This document shows positions 12,401 through 20,700 of a stretch of DNA of 64,000 bases, in pieces (positions within the stretch are counted from its first letter, which is position 1; each line of letters opens with the position of its first letter). This stretch comes from Trichobilharzia regenti. Its lineage: Eukaryota > Platyhelminthes > Trematoda > Strigeidida > Schistosomatidae. The translations under genes were made by a program, and so were the position numbers. The stretch covers positions 55,681,267-55,745,266 of the forward strand of contig OX235270.1 of assembly GCA_944472135.2 (NCBI GenBank), written 5' to 3'. The notes beneath the pieces are model-generated. The model was not told the DNA's origin. It searched no databases and worked only from the letters and a program-made list of their open reading frames with translations.

Positions 12401-13939
12401 GCATAATAGAGACAGTGAGCAGAGGGGTGAGACAAAGGAGTAATAACGAAGAACAAAACAGTTTCATTGGAGATCATAAGTCACAAGAAGTGGATGCATC
12501 TGCACCAGCCATTGAGAACGATTTTGAGCCATATCACCAATTGTTTCCAACCATTGGATTTTACCGTCCTGAGGACCCTAACCAGTCAGGAAGTCTACAC
12601 CTTCCTACGTGGCTTAGACTAACTGTTGTGGAATTCATTAACTGGTACCATGTTTTGGTTTGACCGCCACTAGCTCTTTTCCAGCCTGAACCCTATATCA
12701 GCTAACATTGTCCGTCGAGGAGGGCGATGATTAGGCATACGTAACACATATCCTAACCATCTCAGTCGATGTGACTTCACAACCTCGTCGATTGATTTCC
12801 CTTGCTTACCTAGAACTCGACGCCTAGCCTCAATATTGCTCACCTTATTATACCACTTCACATGGGAGATAGAGCACGGGCACCTATGATCAAAGACAGC
12901 TGGCCTTTTCATGTCTTCCACTCTCAATGGCCAGGTCTCGCTCACAGCCATAAAGGAGGACGGAGGAGACTGATGAACAGTACACCCGCCCTTTGGTCGA
13001 TAGTCGGATATCACGTCAACGCCAGAGTCGGCGTAAACTGGCAAATGCGAAACGAGCCCCTGTATTCGTGCTGAGATTTCGTCAGAGATCAACCTGTTGA
13101 CACTGGCTGATGGTACTTTCCAAATAAGTGAAGCGGTCAATGTGCTCTACCGATTCAATTCCTATTTCTAAACTAGGAGTCAGTGTAGTCCTGTCCTGTA
13201 ACATCATCTTGCATTTGGTGGGAGCTAATCGCATGCCAAACCTTCGTAGATTGCAGCTCAAGATGTTTAGAAGACTCTGCATTTTGCCAGCGTCCTCGCC
13301 TAGAAGGACTATATCATCTGCATATTCTAAGTCAACAAGATTATTCCTTGGTAGCAGGTCAACCCCTGTGTCTCTGAAGTGAGTGAGGTTTAAGCCCATC
13401 AGTACACCTATGATGAAGTTGAATTGAAGTGGGGATAATGGGCATCCCTGACGCACACCACTAGTTGTCACCACTTCACATGAAGTGGTGACATCTACAT
13501 CCTGTAGATAATGAATTCTCATTTATCTGGTTTCCTCTCTATTACCCTTTGTTTGATATACATACAAGAGATGTGACAACTTGGATTGCTGTTCAATAAA
13601 CTTAGGTCAAGTGTTTATTATGCCTTTTTTTGCCAAACACGGTAACATTACCTTCAGTTTTAAACCAGAAACAGAAGTATTTCAGTGATGACTCCAGTTA
13701 GATCCTACAAAACTTCTGATCATTCAAAGGGAAGTCATAGATTGCACTGAATGCTATTTATGTTAAAAATCCTGTTTTATTAATTTTCACAGAACTTATA
13801 AGTAAAACACCATGTTACAGATTTCCTTTTCTGTTGTTCTATACATTTTACAGATGAAACACGTGAACTTGTTTTAAAGTATCTTGTTGAACATCCAGCC
13901 ATTAAAGATATAGATATTTCGACACTGGGAATACGATAA
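188..13939 (+). CDS. DUF4139-domain protein (F37C4.5-like), C-terminal 375 aa, five exons
   Basis: Spliced gene with exons 188-449, 6409-6843, 7713-7949, 10955-11063 and 13854-13939. All introns are GT-AG and the phases agree (0, 0, 0, 1). The first ~87 residues are Ser/Arg-rich linker. The DUF4139 domain begins in exon 2 (GEPHRVTIGTLEFKP, then LLEGQASVYIDSNFIGK), continues in exon 3 (EEFTCELGYDPGIRVTY, then VIDQLPVS) and ends with a VEWDIELAP / VLKYLVEHP tail. This order is the usual one for the family, whose eukaryotic members have an N-terminal DUF4140 and coiled coil; that part would lie left of base 1. The biochemical role of the family is not established, so none is claimed. The introns carry antisense RTE insertions. 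The gene converges on the HERC-like gene. Confidence 0.85.
1840..2040 (-). mobile_element. tRNA-headed hammerhead SINE (Sm-alpha-like)
   Basis: Minus-strand unit with a tRNA-like head: a box A-like GGTAGTCTAGTGG, then a box B GGGTTCGAGCC near 1954. After it comes a ~60-nt hammerhead domain and a short tail ending CCACCAATTAA at the 13-bp duplication. A Pol III promoter followed by a hammerhead is the known Sm-alpha layout. The left part of the surrounding composite also holds a truncated copy in the opposite orientation (2046-2140). Confidence 0.75.
1861..1921 (-). ncRNA. Hammerhead ribozyme, apparently complete
   Basis: Minus strand. Core CTGACGA at 1907-1901 and GAAA at 1886-1883 flank a GTCC/GGAC stem II with a six-base loop. 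Stem I pairs ATCCAG with CTGGAT and GCAG with CTGC, separated by an internal loop. Stem III is the minimal self-complementary ATGCGCAT. The predicted cut follows the C at 1875 (AUC|CUGG). All core positions fit the CUGANGA/GAAA consensus. Activity is inferred from pairing, not shown. Confidence 0.85.
2046..2140 (+). repeat. Opposite-orientation leader plus ribozyme 3' fragment
   Basis: Plus-strand AATTTTTGATTT-type leader, 2046-2106, followed by CTGGATTC at 2107. The latter corresponds to the sequence just downstream of the hammerhead cut and its tail. The leader is an inverted copy of the RTE-A 5' end (5965-6017) and matches 40630-40681. Confidence 0.7.
2486..2851 (-). pseudogene. RTE-A copy 1 C-terminal segment
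   Basis: Open frame with [30 protein letters not shown] and [20 protein letters not shown], the domain that follows the RT in RTE elements. Separated from the RT by frame breaks at 2850-3060. Near-identical to 12670-12950 and 46797-47080. Confidence 0.8.
3060..4220 (-). pseudogene. RTE-A copy 1 reverse transcriptase segment
   Basis: 386 open codons continuing the upstream ORF after a shift. RT motifs in order: [81 protein letters not shown] and the catalytic [10 protein letters not shown]. The frame leaves the conserved sequence at a ~35-nt deletion relative to copies 2 and 3, after FAPAKCKMM. Confidence 0.85.
4181..6004 (-). CDS. RTE-A copy 1 endonuclease ORF (open 607 codons)
   Basis: The open frame starts at a TTG; the first plausible Met is about 65 codons in (MSNTKSQNF). 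A basic N-terminal part ([11 protein letters not shown]) precedes an APE-type endonuclease: [44 protein letters not shown] and [11 protein letters not shown] supply the Asn, Glu, Asp-Asn and Asp-His catalytic positions. A linker ([17 protein letters not shown]) follows. Expected to nick the target DNA during target-primed reverse transcription. The frame is lost near 4200, where the RT continues in another frame. Confidence 0.85.
   Translation of the reverse strand: MISPSIDWTDPTKSCYLDLVVGLKHRNDLIKLYWLRLMSLEVYHARQVVWIAVKQKAATQSNIMSNTKSQNFMPDRPWPGLTTTALPAAVSQGRSDKSATETHQTKKNEKIQAACDRPQAVVPWALRSRNQLPRCGQPGSNNRPHNPKCTRNLSITHSSLSSSSSLSSCLPSTDATPRLDSSPLPLHSASTKNDGSQKTTTDSLLKPRHQFHIGALNVRTLCQIGQQASLAKTLASRAIDVCCVSETRIQDPSVVIHLTPPGQQVESAKFTLRVSGDATASSRGLAGVGIALSTRAEKTLLDWIPVDSRMCAVRLNGSVRRRKDCTTRRCLFVISAYAPTDCSSDETKDEFYQKLSSLVRKAKRSDIVVLAGDFNAQVGKLCQSEKDVGGTYGVPCQRTDNGDRLLQFCSDNHLFLVSTNFKHKERHCLTWRPPSSNQRWTQIDHIAISYRWRGSVGDCRSFWNTCVDTDHALVRARVCLRLNGRRKQLAVKPSRPQLDQETKSVFEEELAKHISVFDSCAHPEEAWKNIQAAIDTAVKAVNKVNPKVSKNHWISTASSELIDARRLIPASSEFNEERKLHKRKLTKSLRKDREQWWATKAKEMEKA
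5965..6017 (-). repeat. RTE-A 5'-terminal leader shared with hammerhead units
   Basis: About 45 bases at the 5' end of copy 1 are closely similar, in inverse orientation, to 2046-2090, and also to the sequence preceding the hammerhead at 40682. Confidence 0.7.
6409..6843 (+). CDS. DUF4139 gene, exon with start of the DUF4139 domain
   Basis: 145 codons, phase 0 at both ends. The acceptor follows a T-rich tract ending TTTTGTAG, and the donor is AAG|GTGAGA. The first ~65 residues are Ser/Thr-rich linker. Then come SLGFKILKPPRCIRG, GEPHRVTIGTLEFKP, YVTIPKQTPKAFLRATMHN and LLEGQASVYIDSNFIGK, the conserved beta-rich opening of DUF4139. Confidence 0.88.
6844..7712 (+). other. Intron of the DUF4139 gene
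   Basis: 869 bp of AT-rich sequence with canonical ends. No repeat recognised. Confidence 0.6.
7713..7949 (+). CDS. DUF4139 gene, core domain exon
   Basis: 79 codons, phase 0. The acceptor is CATAG|ACA just after an in-frame stop, and the donor is AAA|GTAAGT. Contains EEFTCELGYDPGIRVTYMP, SMKLLVIDQLPVSTEEKLK and a Gly-Ser turn, which match the family signature of an LG.DP.I.V.Y segment followed by DQ.P.S. The exon joins GK at the end of the previous exon directly to TKLSATAVQ. Confidence 0.9.
8698..8953 (+). mobile_element. SINE-1 copy a (RTE-B-linked)
   Basis: Diverged tRNA-like head (GGTGGTTAAATGGCAG, box B GGTTCATTCCCCGG). The body has GGTTGGGCGTTAGGCTAGCG and a CTGCTACTGAAAATTC stretch matching the RTE-B 5'UTR. 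The 3' part CCCACTGGGAACGC ends in an (ATT)n tail like the RTE-B 3' end. Confidence 0.75.
9240..9545 (+). mobile_element. SINE-3 copy a, tRNA-headed with hammerhead-like core
   Basis: Head with CTTGGTGGTCTACAAGCTTG and box B-like GGTCCTGAGTTCGAA. Downstream CTGTGAAGAGTCC and CTGGACGAAAC (9444-9475) resemble a decayed hammerhead core. Related copies lie at 25875, 32235, 33380 and 33640. Confidence 0.65.
10955..11063 (+). CDS. DUF4139 gene, penultimate exon
   Basis: 109 nt: 36 codons plus one base. Acceptor GGACAAG|GTT, donor CCAT|GTAAGT (phase 1). Encodes VQLIEPSIKNPDKYDPNK, then VEWDIELAP, the late DUF4139 segment in which a Trp strand precedes the C-terminal strands. Confidence 0.85.
12303..13493 (-). 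mobile_element. RTE-A copy 2, 5'-truncated, with 12-bp target-site duplication
   Basis: TCTACATCCTGT occurs at 12291-12302 and 13494-13505. Minus-strand contents: RT from [12 protein letters not shown] through [19 protein letters not shown]-terminal domain with [20 protein letters not shown], and a 3'UTR ending at a CTGT-type repeat. Close to copies 1 and 3 over the last kilobase. The 5' junction carries a 26-bp palindrome (13467-13492). Confidence 0.85.
12670..13522 (-). pseudogene. RTE-A copy 2 RT/C-terminal pseudo-ORFs
   Basis: Two overlapping frames (13522-13082 and 13140-12670) cover the RT catalytic [10 protein letters not shown] region and the DHRCPCSISHVKW / RWLGYVLRM domain, joined only by a shift near 13100. 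The N-terminal half of the RT and the whole endonuclease are absent. Confidence 0.8.
13854..13939 (+). CDS. DUF4139 gene, terminal exon with stop
   Basis: The acceptor is TTTACAG|AT. The leftover T completes a TAT codon, and the frame reads ETRELVLKYLVEHPAIKDID before TAA at 13937-13939. The Y.VEHP ending is typical of the DUF4139 C-terminus. An AATAAA lies only 8 nt past the stop. Confidence 0.88.
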
Positions 13940-13946
13940 CTATGAT

Positions 13947-13952
13947 AATAAA
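13947..13952 (+). promoter_or_regulatory. Candidate polyadenylation signal of the DUF4139 gene
   Basis: AATAAA hexamer 8 nt after the stop codon. An ATTAAA near 14033 is an alternative. No transcript evidence is available. Confidence 0.4.
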
Positions 13953-15070
13953 ATATAAAGTCAAAAAGATTGAGTCAGAATAGGAGACAAAAAGTATTTC
14001 TTTTGTTCTTATTATAGTTCCACCTTTTTTCATATTAAATAACAGTAAAACTGCACTTTCTATGCTACAAAATCACCATTCTACTGATAACATTACTACT
14101 ACTAATAATAATTCTCATTCATCATACTTTGGTTTCCTCACGTACATAACATTTGAAACTATACAATGTAGTCTGTAAAAACAGATCCCATTTTTAAGAA
14201 TAAATTCGTACTTTCGACTAACCACTTATTTTTCAAGTCTATTTTTATTCCTTTGCTTGAAAATGCTAGATAGTGGACAGAGTCTATGCGAATTGATGCA
14301 TTTATCCAAGCGAATAATACAGCTGAGTGAAGAGAAAAGTAAGACAATGATTATTGCTGGAAGAATTGGTGCTTACACTTGACTGTCTACTACTGATTGC
14401 TTCTGGAAGCTTAAACCCTCAAAAACAATTGTCCTTGTTTCCTGCAATGCGACTTATTTCAAAGTGACAGTATTACAATTACTTAGATTGAATGCCTCAA
14501 CAATAGGCGAGCGTTTTTCAAACTTACAATAAGGCATTCGCATTAAAAGTATTGCGAGATAATACGTTGTTATTTCCCCTCTCACAATCATTTAACAATT
14601 AGCATTGCTCACAATAATGGATTATATGAGAAGAAGCTAAATGTCGACAGTCAATCACACTTTAGTAGGTCACGTAGTCCACAATACGCAATAGTTGAAA
14701 TCTGTGAACATAATTCAGGATTTGTGTAATGAATCATAGGAGCTTCTTTCAAATTCACTACTCTAAAATTAGAGTTATGTAGTGATAACCAACGCGTTTG
14801 ACTTTGTTAGGAAATATTGGTGCATGGACGGCAAAGGAATTTCCATTTGCTTTAGGCCGAATCGGACTTTGAAATGCGTTGTCTATACCTGGAATACGAC
14901 CAGTTCCACTTATAAATATTTACATAAGTATAAAAGATGGTGATTAATATATTTGTCAAGTACTTATTATTGGTGAGGCTTAGCGATAAGGCTATCAAGC
15001 TAAGTCACACTATAAGAGTAATTAAAGATGAACTATCAGCGAAGCACCTTATCTTAACATTAAAAAATAT

Positions 15071-16022
15071 AGACAAAGCAATAATAAGACGTAATTTGTC
15101 TGAATTGTGTTATGTATTTGCGCAACTCATTTCGAACAATCTGATCTCACACGGACTTGTCATAGGAATATATGTGAAATTAATAAAGAGTTAAGAGGTG
15201 AGAAAAGAGACTTACGTCAACGTGAAAGGTCAAAATAACAATGAAAACCACTAAACCAAATAACAGAGGTAATAGTACATCTGCTATGGTATCAAAAAAG
15301 CTACCCTATATGGGGCATCACAGCAGCTTGATAACTAGACAAAAACTGAACACTGCTGTTAATGACTTTTTATGCAGCTAATATCGCAATAATTGAGAAT
15401 GTGAAGTCAATATATCTATCTAAGCCCTTTGAACATGCAAAAAATGGCATCATATCCCACTGTATCTACCAATTTGAATGTACGTGTGACACACATGCGT
15501 AGGGAGGACTCATCGATCTCTGCAAGTAAGGGCTTCAGAGCATATTCCTCAATGGCTCCAGAAACAAATTGAATCTTCAGAACCTGTTAACGGTGAGAAC
15601 AGGAGACCTGGCCCCTCTATTGCGAAACATATTATAGAGACAGGACATAAAATTGACGTTAATAGATGTTTTAAACCTATAAAACGCGTATCCTAAAGTT
15701 TGTGAAAGCCCTAGCTGGCAATTAGAAAGTTTAAACCACCTTTATGCGTTCAAAAACAATTCGTCATCACACTAAGCCTTCTTTGGTAAACTTTGTTTTG
15801 ATACCATAGCAGATGTACTATTACCTCTGTTATTTGGTTTAGTGGTTTTCATTGTTATTTTGACCTTTCACGTGACGTAAGTCTCTTTTCTCACCTCTTA
15901 ACTCTTTATTAATTTCACATATATTCCTATGACAAGTCCGTGTGAGATCAGATTGTTCGAAATGAGTTGCGCAAATACATAACACAATTCAGACAAATTA
16001 AGTCTTATTATTGCTTTGTCTA
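15071..16022. repeat. 227-bp near-perfect inverted repeat, 498-bp spacer
   Basis: Left arm 15071-15297, right arm 15796-16022. Read antiparallel they differ at only a few positions, including one 1-nt indel near CTTACGTCA. The spacer holds the GIY-YIG relic. The arrangement could be an inverted pair of PLE terminal repeats. Confidence 0.85.
15470..15790 (+). pseudogene. Penelope-like GIY-YIG endonuclease relic
   Basis: One frame reads VGRTHRSLQVRASEHIPQWL, PGPSIAKHIIETGHKIDVN. With shifts, an ALA...KPPLCVQK-like end follows. This matches the C-terminal endonuclease of Penelope-like elements (YIGRT...R..EH, TGH, LC.QK). Stops and shifts at both ends show it is dead. Confidence 0.75.
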
Positions 16023-16039
16023 AATTCGTAAAGGAAACT

Positions 16040-16995
16040 AATTGTTTTAAATCAAAAAATATCATTAAGAAGTCCGAGAAGACAGTCGGAACAGATAGAA
16101 TTCCCCCGGAAGCACTGAAAGTGGATCCAGTTACTACAGTGGATATGTTCACTCCACCACTGCAAACATTTTCTAAGGAACAAGAGCTATTCGGGAAAAT
16201 TAACCAAGAGGGCCCACTATAGTGAAAGCATACATATTGAATGCAATCAAGCTACTGAAGCCAACAGGAAAGGCAGCAGGACCAGGCAGAATCCACCTCG
16301 AAGCACTGAAAACGGACATAGAAAGTGCACCAGATGTGCTGACGCCACTATTAAAAGAAGTATGTTCGAAAGGATATGTGTCTACTGATTGGAAGAAAGG
16401 CTACTTTTGTGAAACCAACAAAGAATGGAGACATAAGCCTCATTCTACAAGAACTGGCGTGCAATAATGCTCTTGTTCACGCTAAGTCAAATACTAATTC
16501 GCCTCATCCTAGAGAAATTAAAAAGACGCACTGGATACAGAACTCCACCACACCAGAACAGGCTGCATTCCGGAAAATCAAATTGTGTGCTCATCAAATT
16601 GCAGCTCTACGCATCATCATAGAATAAAGCACAGAATGACAGTCAAAACCTTTAGTTCAATTTCACTGACTTTCAAAAGTCGTCGACAGCCTTGATTGCA
16701 AAGTAATTCGGAAACCAATTCAACACTATGGCGTGCAGTGCCCCAAATCTTCATCAATCTCATTTTCCAGCTACATAACAATGCCGTATGTCACGTGATC
16801 CACAACGAAAAACTCAAAGAGGCATTTGAAGTGATGAATACAGGAGCAAGACAAGACTGTCTGCCTATTAGCACCATGATATTCTGAGTTGTGGGAGACT
16901 GGCTTATGCGTCAGACTGTAGGCAGCAAGCAGACAGGAATACGCTGGACTGACCGATAAGAAGACTTTACATGATCTGGATTTAGAGGGTGAGGG
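16040..16995 (+). pseudogene. Decayed RTE-B reverse transcriptase fragment
   Basis: Plus-strand pieces KTVGTDRIPPEALKVDP (near 16080), then KAAGPGRIHLEALKTD, LTPLLKEV, AAFRKIKLCAHQIAALRII and NTGARQDC. They align in order with the RTE-B RT at 58340-61003. The first motif appears twice, 150 bp apart, so either two fragments abut or there is a local duplication. Confidence 0.75.
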
Positions 16996-17509
16996 TGGAG
17001 TCTACATTCTAACACTTCTAAAAACGTTTACGACTGAGGATTAGAATAATTTTGATATCCTATGAATTACTGAAGATTTAAGCACATGCTGTAAGTAAAG
17101 GAAAATAGATTACGCTATCCAGTAGTCTATCAAGTTGTCCTTTAAAGAAGAACATCATGGGACTTGTGTTTTTTTTTCTATTAAAACAATACAGAATGCA
17201 TATAAAAAACTAATTAATATGAGCTCTCTTATTGATATAATCTTTCCCATTTACAGTGGGAGAAAAACCGAACAATATACACATAATCTAAAAAATGGGC
17301 TGTAACGGCAATCTGAAAGCCAAAAATAAGAAGGTGAAAAAAAGGGAGCGAGAGAGAGCTATTTCTTTTCCAAATGTTCACGAACAGAAGGAAATTAAAG
17401 AGTGCTTGTAATTACAAGTATGAAGACACTTCCTGAGTAGTAGGTTTTCAAATACACCAGTAAACGAATAGAACTCATTCAACACGTATTCAAATGGAAA
17501 ACATCTTAA

Positions 17510-17515
17510 TTTAAT
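17510..17515 (-). promoter_or_regulatory. Candidate polyadenylation signal of the HERC-like gene
   Basis: ATTAAA on the minus strand about 45 nt beyond the stop codon. Position fits, but the hexamer is common in this AT-rich sequence. Confidence 0.3.
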
Positions 17516-17523
17516 TGTCATCA

Positions 17524-17546
17524 ATGAATGAATGAATGAATGAATA
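17524..17546. repeat. (TGAA)n microsatellite in the HERC 3' region
   Basis: Five TGAA-type units about 15 nt past the HERC-like stop codon, presumably in its 3'UTR. Confidence 0.8.
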
Positions 17547-17559
17547 AGTAGATTTGAAT

Positions 17560-17715
17560 TTAAACTAAACCGAATCCTTCGGTTTGTTGAATAGCCATTG
17601 ACAATTTCTTAGCCAATACTTCTTTAGAACTGTACTGCGGTAAATCCAGGAGATTGGCGCATGTATGTGCAACAGGTAGGAAATCATCACCGCTATTATT
17701 TGGTTGAATTGTAAT
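17560..17715 (-). CDS. HERC-like gene, terminal exon with catalytic cysteine
   Basis: 51 codons plus TAA. Acceptor TCTGTAG|ATT. Encodes [38 protein letters not shown] and a C-terminal EGFGLV. The ubiquitin-accepting Cys is the TGC codon at 17661-17659 (HTCAN); 32 residues follow it, the usual distance. A tetranucleotide (TGAA)n tract starts shortly after the stop. Confidence 0.94.
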   Translation of the reverse strand: MTIQPNNSGDDFLPVAHTCANLLDLPQYSSKEVLAKKLSMAIQQTEGFGLV

Positions 17716-20700
17716 CTACAGAATAAATAACCGAAAAAGATTTTTTAAAATTCAATATCCAAATTTTATCACATGCTTTAAGGCATTTTTGAGGCAATTA
17801 GATGTTATTTATTTTATTTTTATTGATTCCACACTGTATTTTTGGTACAAGTATGGAATTTTCAGCATGGATATCCGTAGCCCAAATTTTTCAGGCCGGC
17901 CATAGATACCAGGTGTGGGTCGGCAGGGGATCGAACCTCGGACCATGTGCACGGTCGGCAAGAGTCCTAACTATTGTGCCGCCGACACACACACACACAC
18001 ACTTCATGTATTTCAAAGTGATGCACTTGCTTGCCGTAACAGACTTTCACTTAGATAGATGAAAACAACTCCATGAGGTTACCATAAGCATACACATCTC
18101 ATAGTTCACTAAATAATCCCAAGTAACTGTTTCATGAGACTATGCATTTTGTCAACCCAATTAAGATCTCGTATATATCTAGTTAATGAGTGTGAAATGG
18201 ACGGGTAACTTATGTACGAGGCATCTTACTGGCTGACTATCCTCAAAATCCAAATTTCGACGACGTTTTTATCTCTTATAAGACTATGTTACTTTGCAAA
18301 CTTGAATGAAGTTTGAAAATGATTGATGAAAGCAGAATAGTCAATAAAAGTGCTGCTTTTATTCATCCTACTGTGTTTAAGTAGGCTTCAATAATTCACG
18401 AAGAATTTCAGGTGCATTACTTCATTTAGGTCTAGCTATTCTTGTTTTCGATTATGTATTTTTCACCAACTGTTCTTCAGTGAATACTAAGCTTAATAAA
18501 CCGAAACCGGGTGTGACTGTATAGCTGTTATTTATTTATTTATTTGAACTACGCGCTTGGTACCATTTAGGCAACAAGAGAGAGGCACAACACAGAAACA
18601 ATAAAACAACAGTATGAAGCAAAGACAAATAAAATAACCAAGGAATAATATCGGGAAAACAAGTTGAAAAAATTATCAAGAGAAATCAAAAAGGAGAATC
18701 GATTACTCCGTTTTATTATGGGACGGAGGGGAACTGTACTGTGTCTGCCGTATGTCATAGCATCTGGAGCCACTGAGTTTTCTGACCTCTCAAAACTCAC
18801 CTTTGGTATGCAATGAATTATCAATAATTGCTAATCTAAAACAAGTACCTTTCATTATACAGAGCCATATCATAGGCTGACCACATCTTCGCTTTAATAA
18901 AATTGTAGGTAGCAAGCTTGAAGGTGATACATGGCGTCATAATAACCATATTAGATACTATTTAGTGGCTCAAAACCATAAAGATTTCCAACAATAACGA
19001 AATCACAGATAAAAACAAATGTGAAGGTGGAAAAAATAAAACAAGACAGTTATATATGAGAATAAAGATAACAATATCAAGAAGGTGGATTTAGTAACTG
19101 GTTATATGAGTCGCATAGCAGCGAGACCATAGTGATGAGTTGAACCTTCCATTGAGCTGTCGTTCCATATTCGCTTCAAGGTTGAGATGTCCAAACCGAA
19201 GCTGATAGTGGTCTTAGGGCAGCGCTCCCACAGCCTTTGACATGAAGTCTCATTCACAAGACAACACAACAACGTCAGGAGCTGTGTTCCTTATTTCGTC
19301 AGTGACCAAAATATAAACATTGACTTAATTCGGATCTTGGTAGCCATGAACGCCATAAATTTATAATACACGGTTTTCCAACTCTCCTAAATAAAAACTT
19401 CGTGTTACCTGATGACCACTAGAAACTAGTAATCTTCTTTTCAGTACATGAATTTAATGCATATGATTTACCTGGAAGAGAACATGAACGCATGGCCAGG
19501 TAAAAATACCGGATTCTACATAACGTCGATCGTACCAGATCGTTTATATAAGAAAGTTGAATGCGTGCATAATAAGAATATGTAGCTGCGGAAATTTAGT
19601 TAAACAAGCAACACAAAACGATTCAACTAATATATTCCGCTATTAGGATTTGCCTTTGAATCATGCAATTAATCTTATAAAGAAGTTATACAGTGCCTAC
19701 AGTTGAACTAACAATAAAATTGGTATATACGACCTCGTCCTATATTTCAGCGTCATAGATCACATACAACTTCACAGTTTGGCTAGTAAAAAGACGTACA
19801 TTGCTAATCAATTTACTCATTACCCATCTGAAAATCAAGATAAAAATTCCATGAAAGCAAATGCTAACTCAATCAACTCTGAATAGGCATATTCTTCCAC
19901 AAATAAATATTTTCATCATCTGAAATGAATTCCGACAAATTAGATTGTAAAAATGCTTAAAATTAAATTACCACTATAGGATAATATTGAGGATTTCACT
20001 TATTTTTAGTCTTCAGTGTTATTACATAAATATTATTGCTGTGGTACTATTGAACAAGAGTACTTTGGTTCAGGCTCGGAAAGCATATATACAAATGCAA
20101 AAGAAATACGATCAAACCAAAAGCGACAAAAATATACCAGAGAGAGAGGAAATAAACACGAAGAATAGGAGACTTTCAGCATCTGTAGGTTGAAAAGGAG
20201 TGAACAAGCCTGCATCACTGAAAAAGAAGATTGTGAGTCATACGAAAAATTTCCAGCCAACGAGGACTCAGAACAGTGTATACCTGAATACACGGATCAA
20301 AGCATGGATGTCATAAGCAGAGCTAAAATTAGAGGGATATGTACAGCAAAAGTTGGAAGGTAGGCAGCTGCAGTGCTGCTACAAACCCGTTTAACGGCTC
20401 CTGAAATGTTCTCTAGGACATCCAGCTATCTGTACTGAAAAGTTATTTCATTTCATTGATTACAATTGGCACTAGTTTTCGTGATGGATCTAAACAGTTG
20501 AACAGTTTCGCCTCCTGCATATGCGATATCCCCCTCTGAGCTAGATGGTTTACTTGCAAAGCTACCATTGCCCTTCTAGGCAGCATCTTCAGAACATACT
20601 TCGATTTGAAGTGAACTTTTAAATTCCTCCACGAGTTTACTAGTCATCTCCCCGGGTGAGCTTGAATGTGATTGGTTGCTCTTGTTTGTCTTCACACACT

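Larger units (their letters stand above)
11064..13853 (+). other. Last intron of the DUF4139 gene
   Basis: Holds RTE-A copy 2 (12303-13493, antisense). Nothing else recognised in 11064-12290 or 13506-13853. Confidence 0.6.
13940..17559. other. Intergenic gap between convergent genes
   Basis: Contains a 227-bp inverted repeat with a Penelope-type GIY-YIG relic in its loop (15071-16022) and a decayed RTE-B RT (16040-16995). Bases 13960-15060 show no recognisable feature. Confidence 0.6.

Noticed and set aside
19987..20193. 68-codon frame rich in Lys, Glu and Arg
   Set aside because: No recognised domain and no splice partners; repeat context on its right side. Left unassigned.
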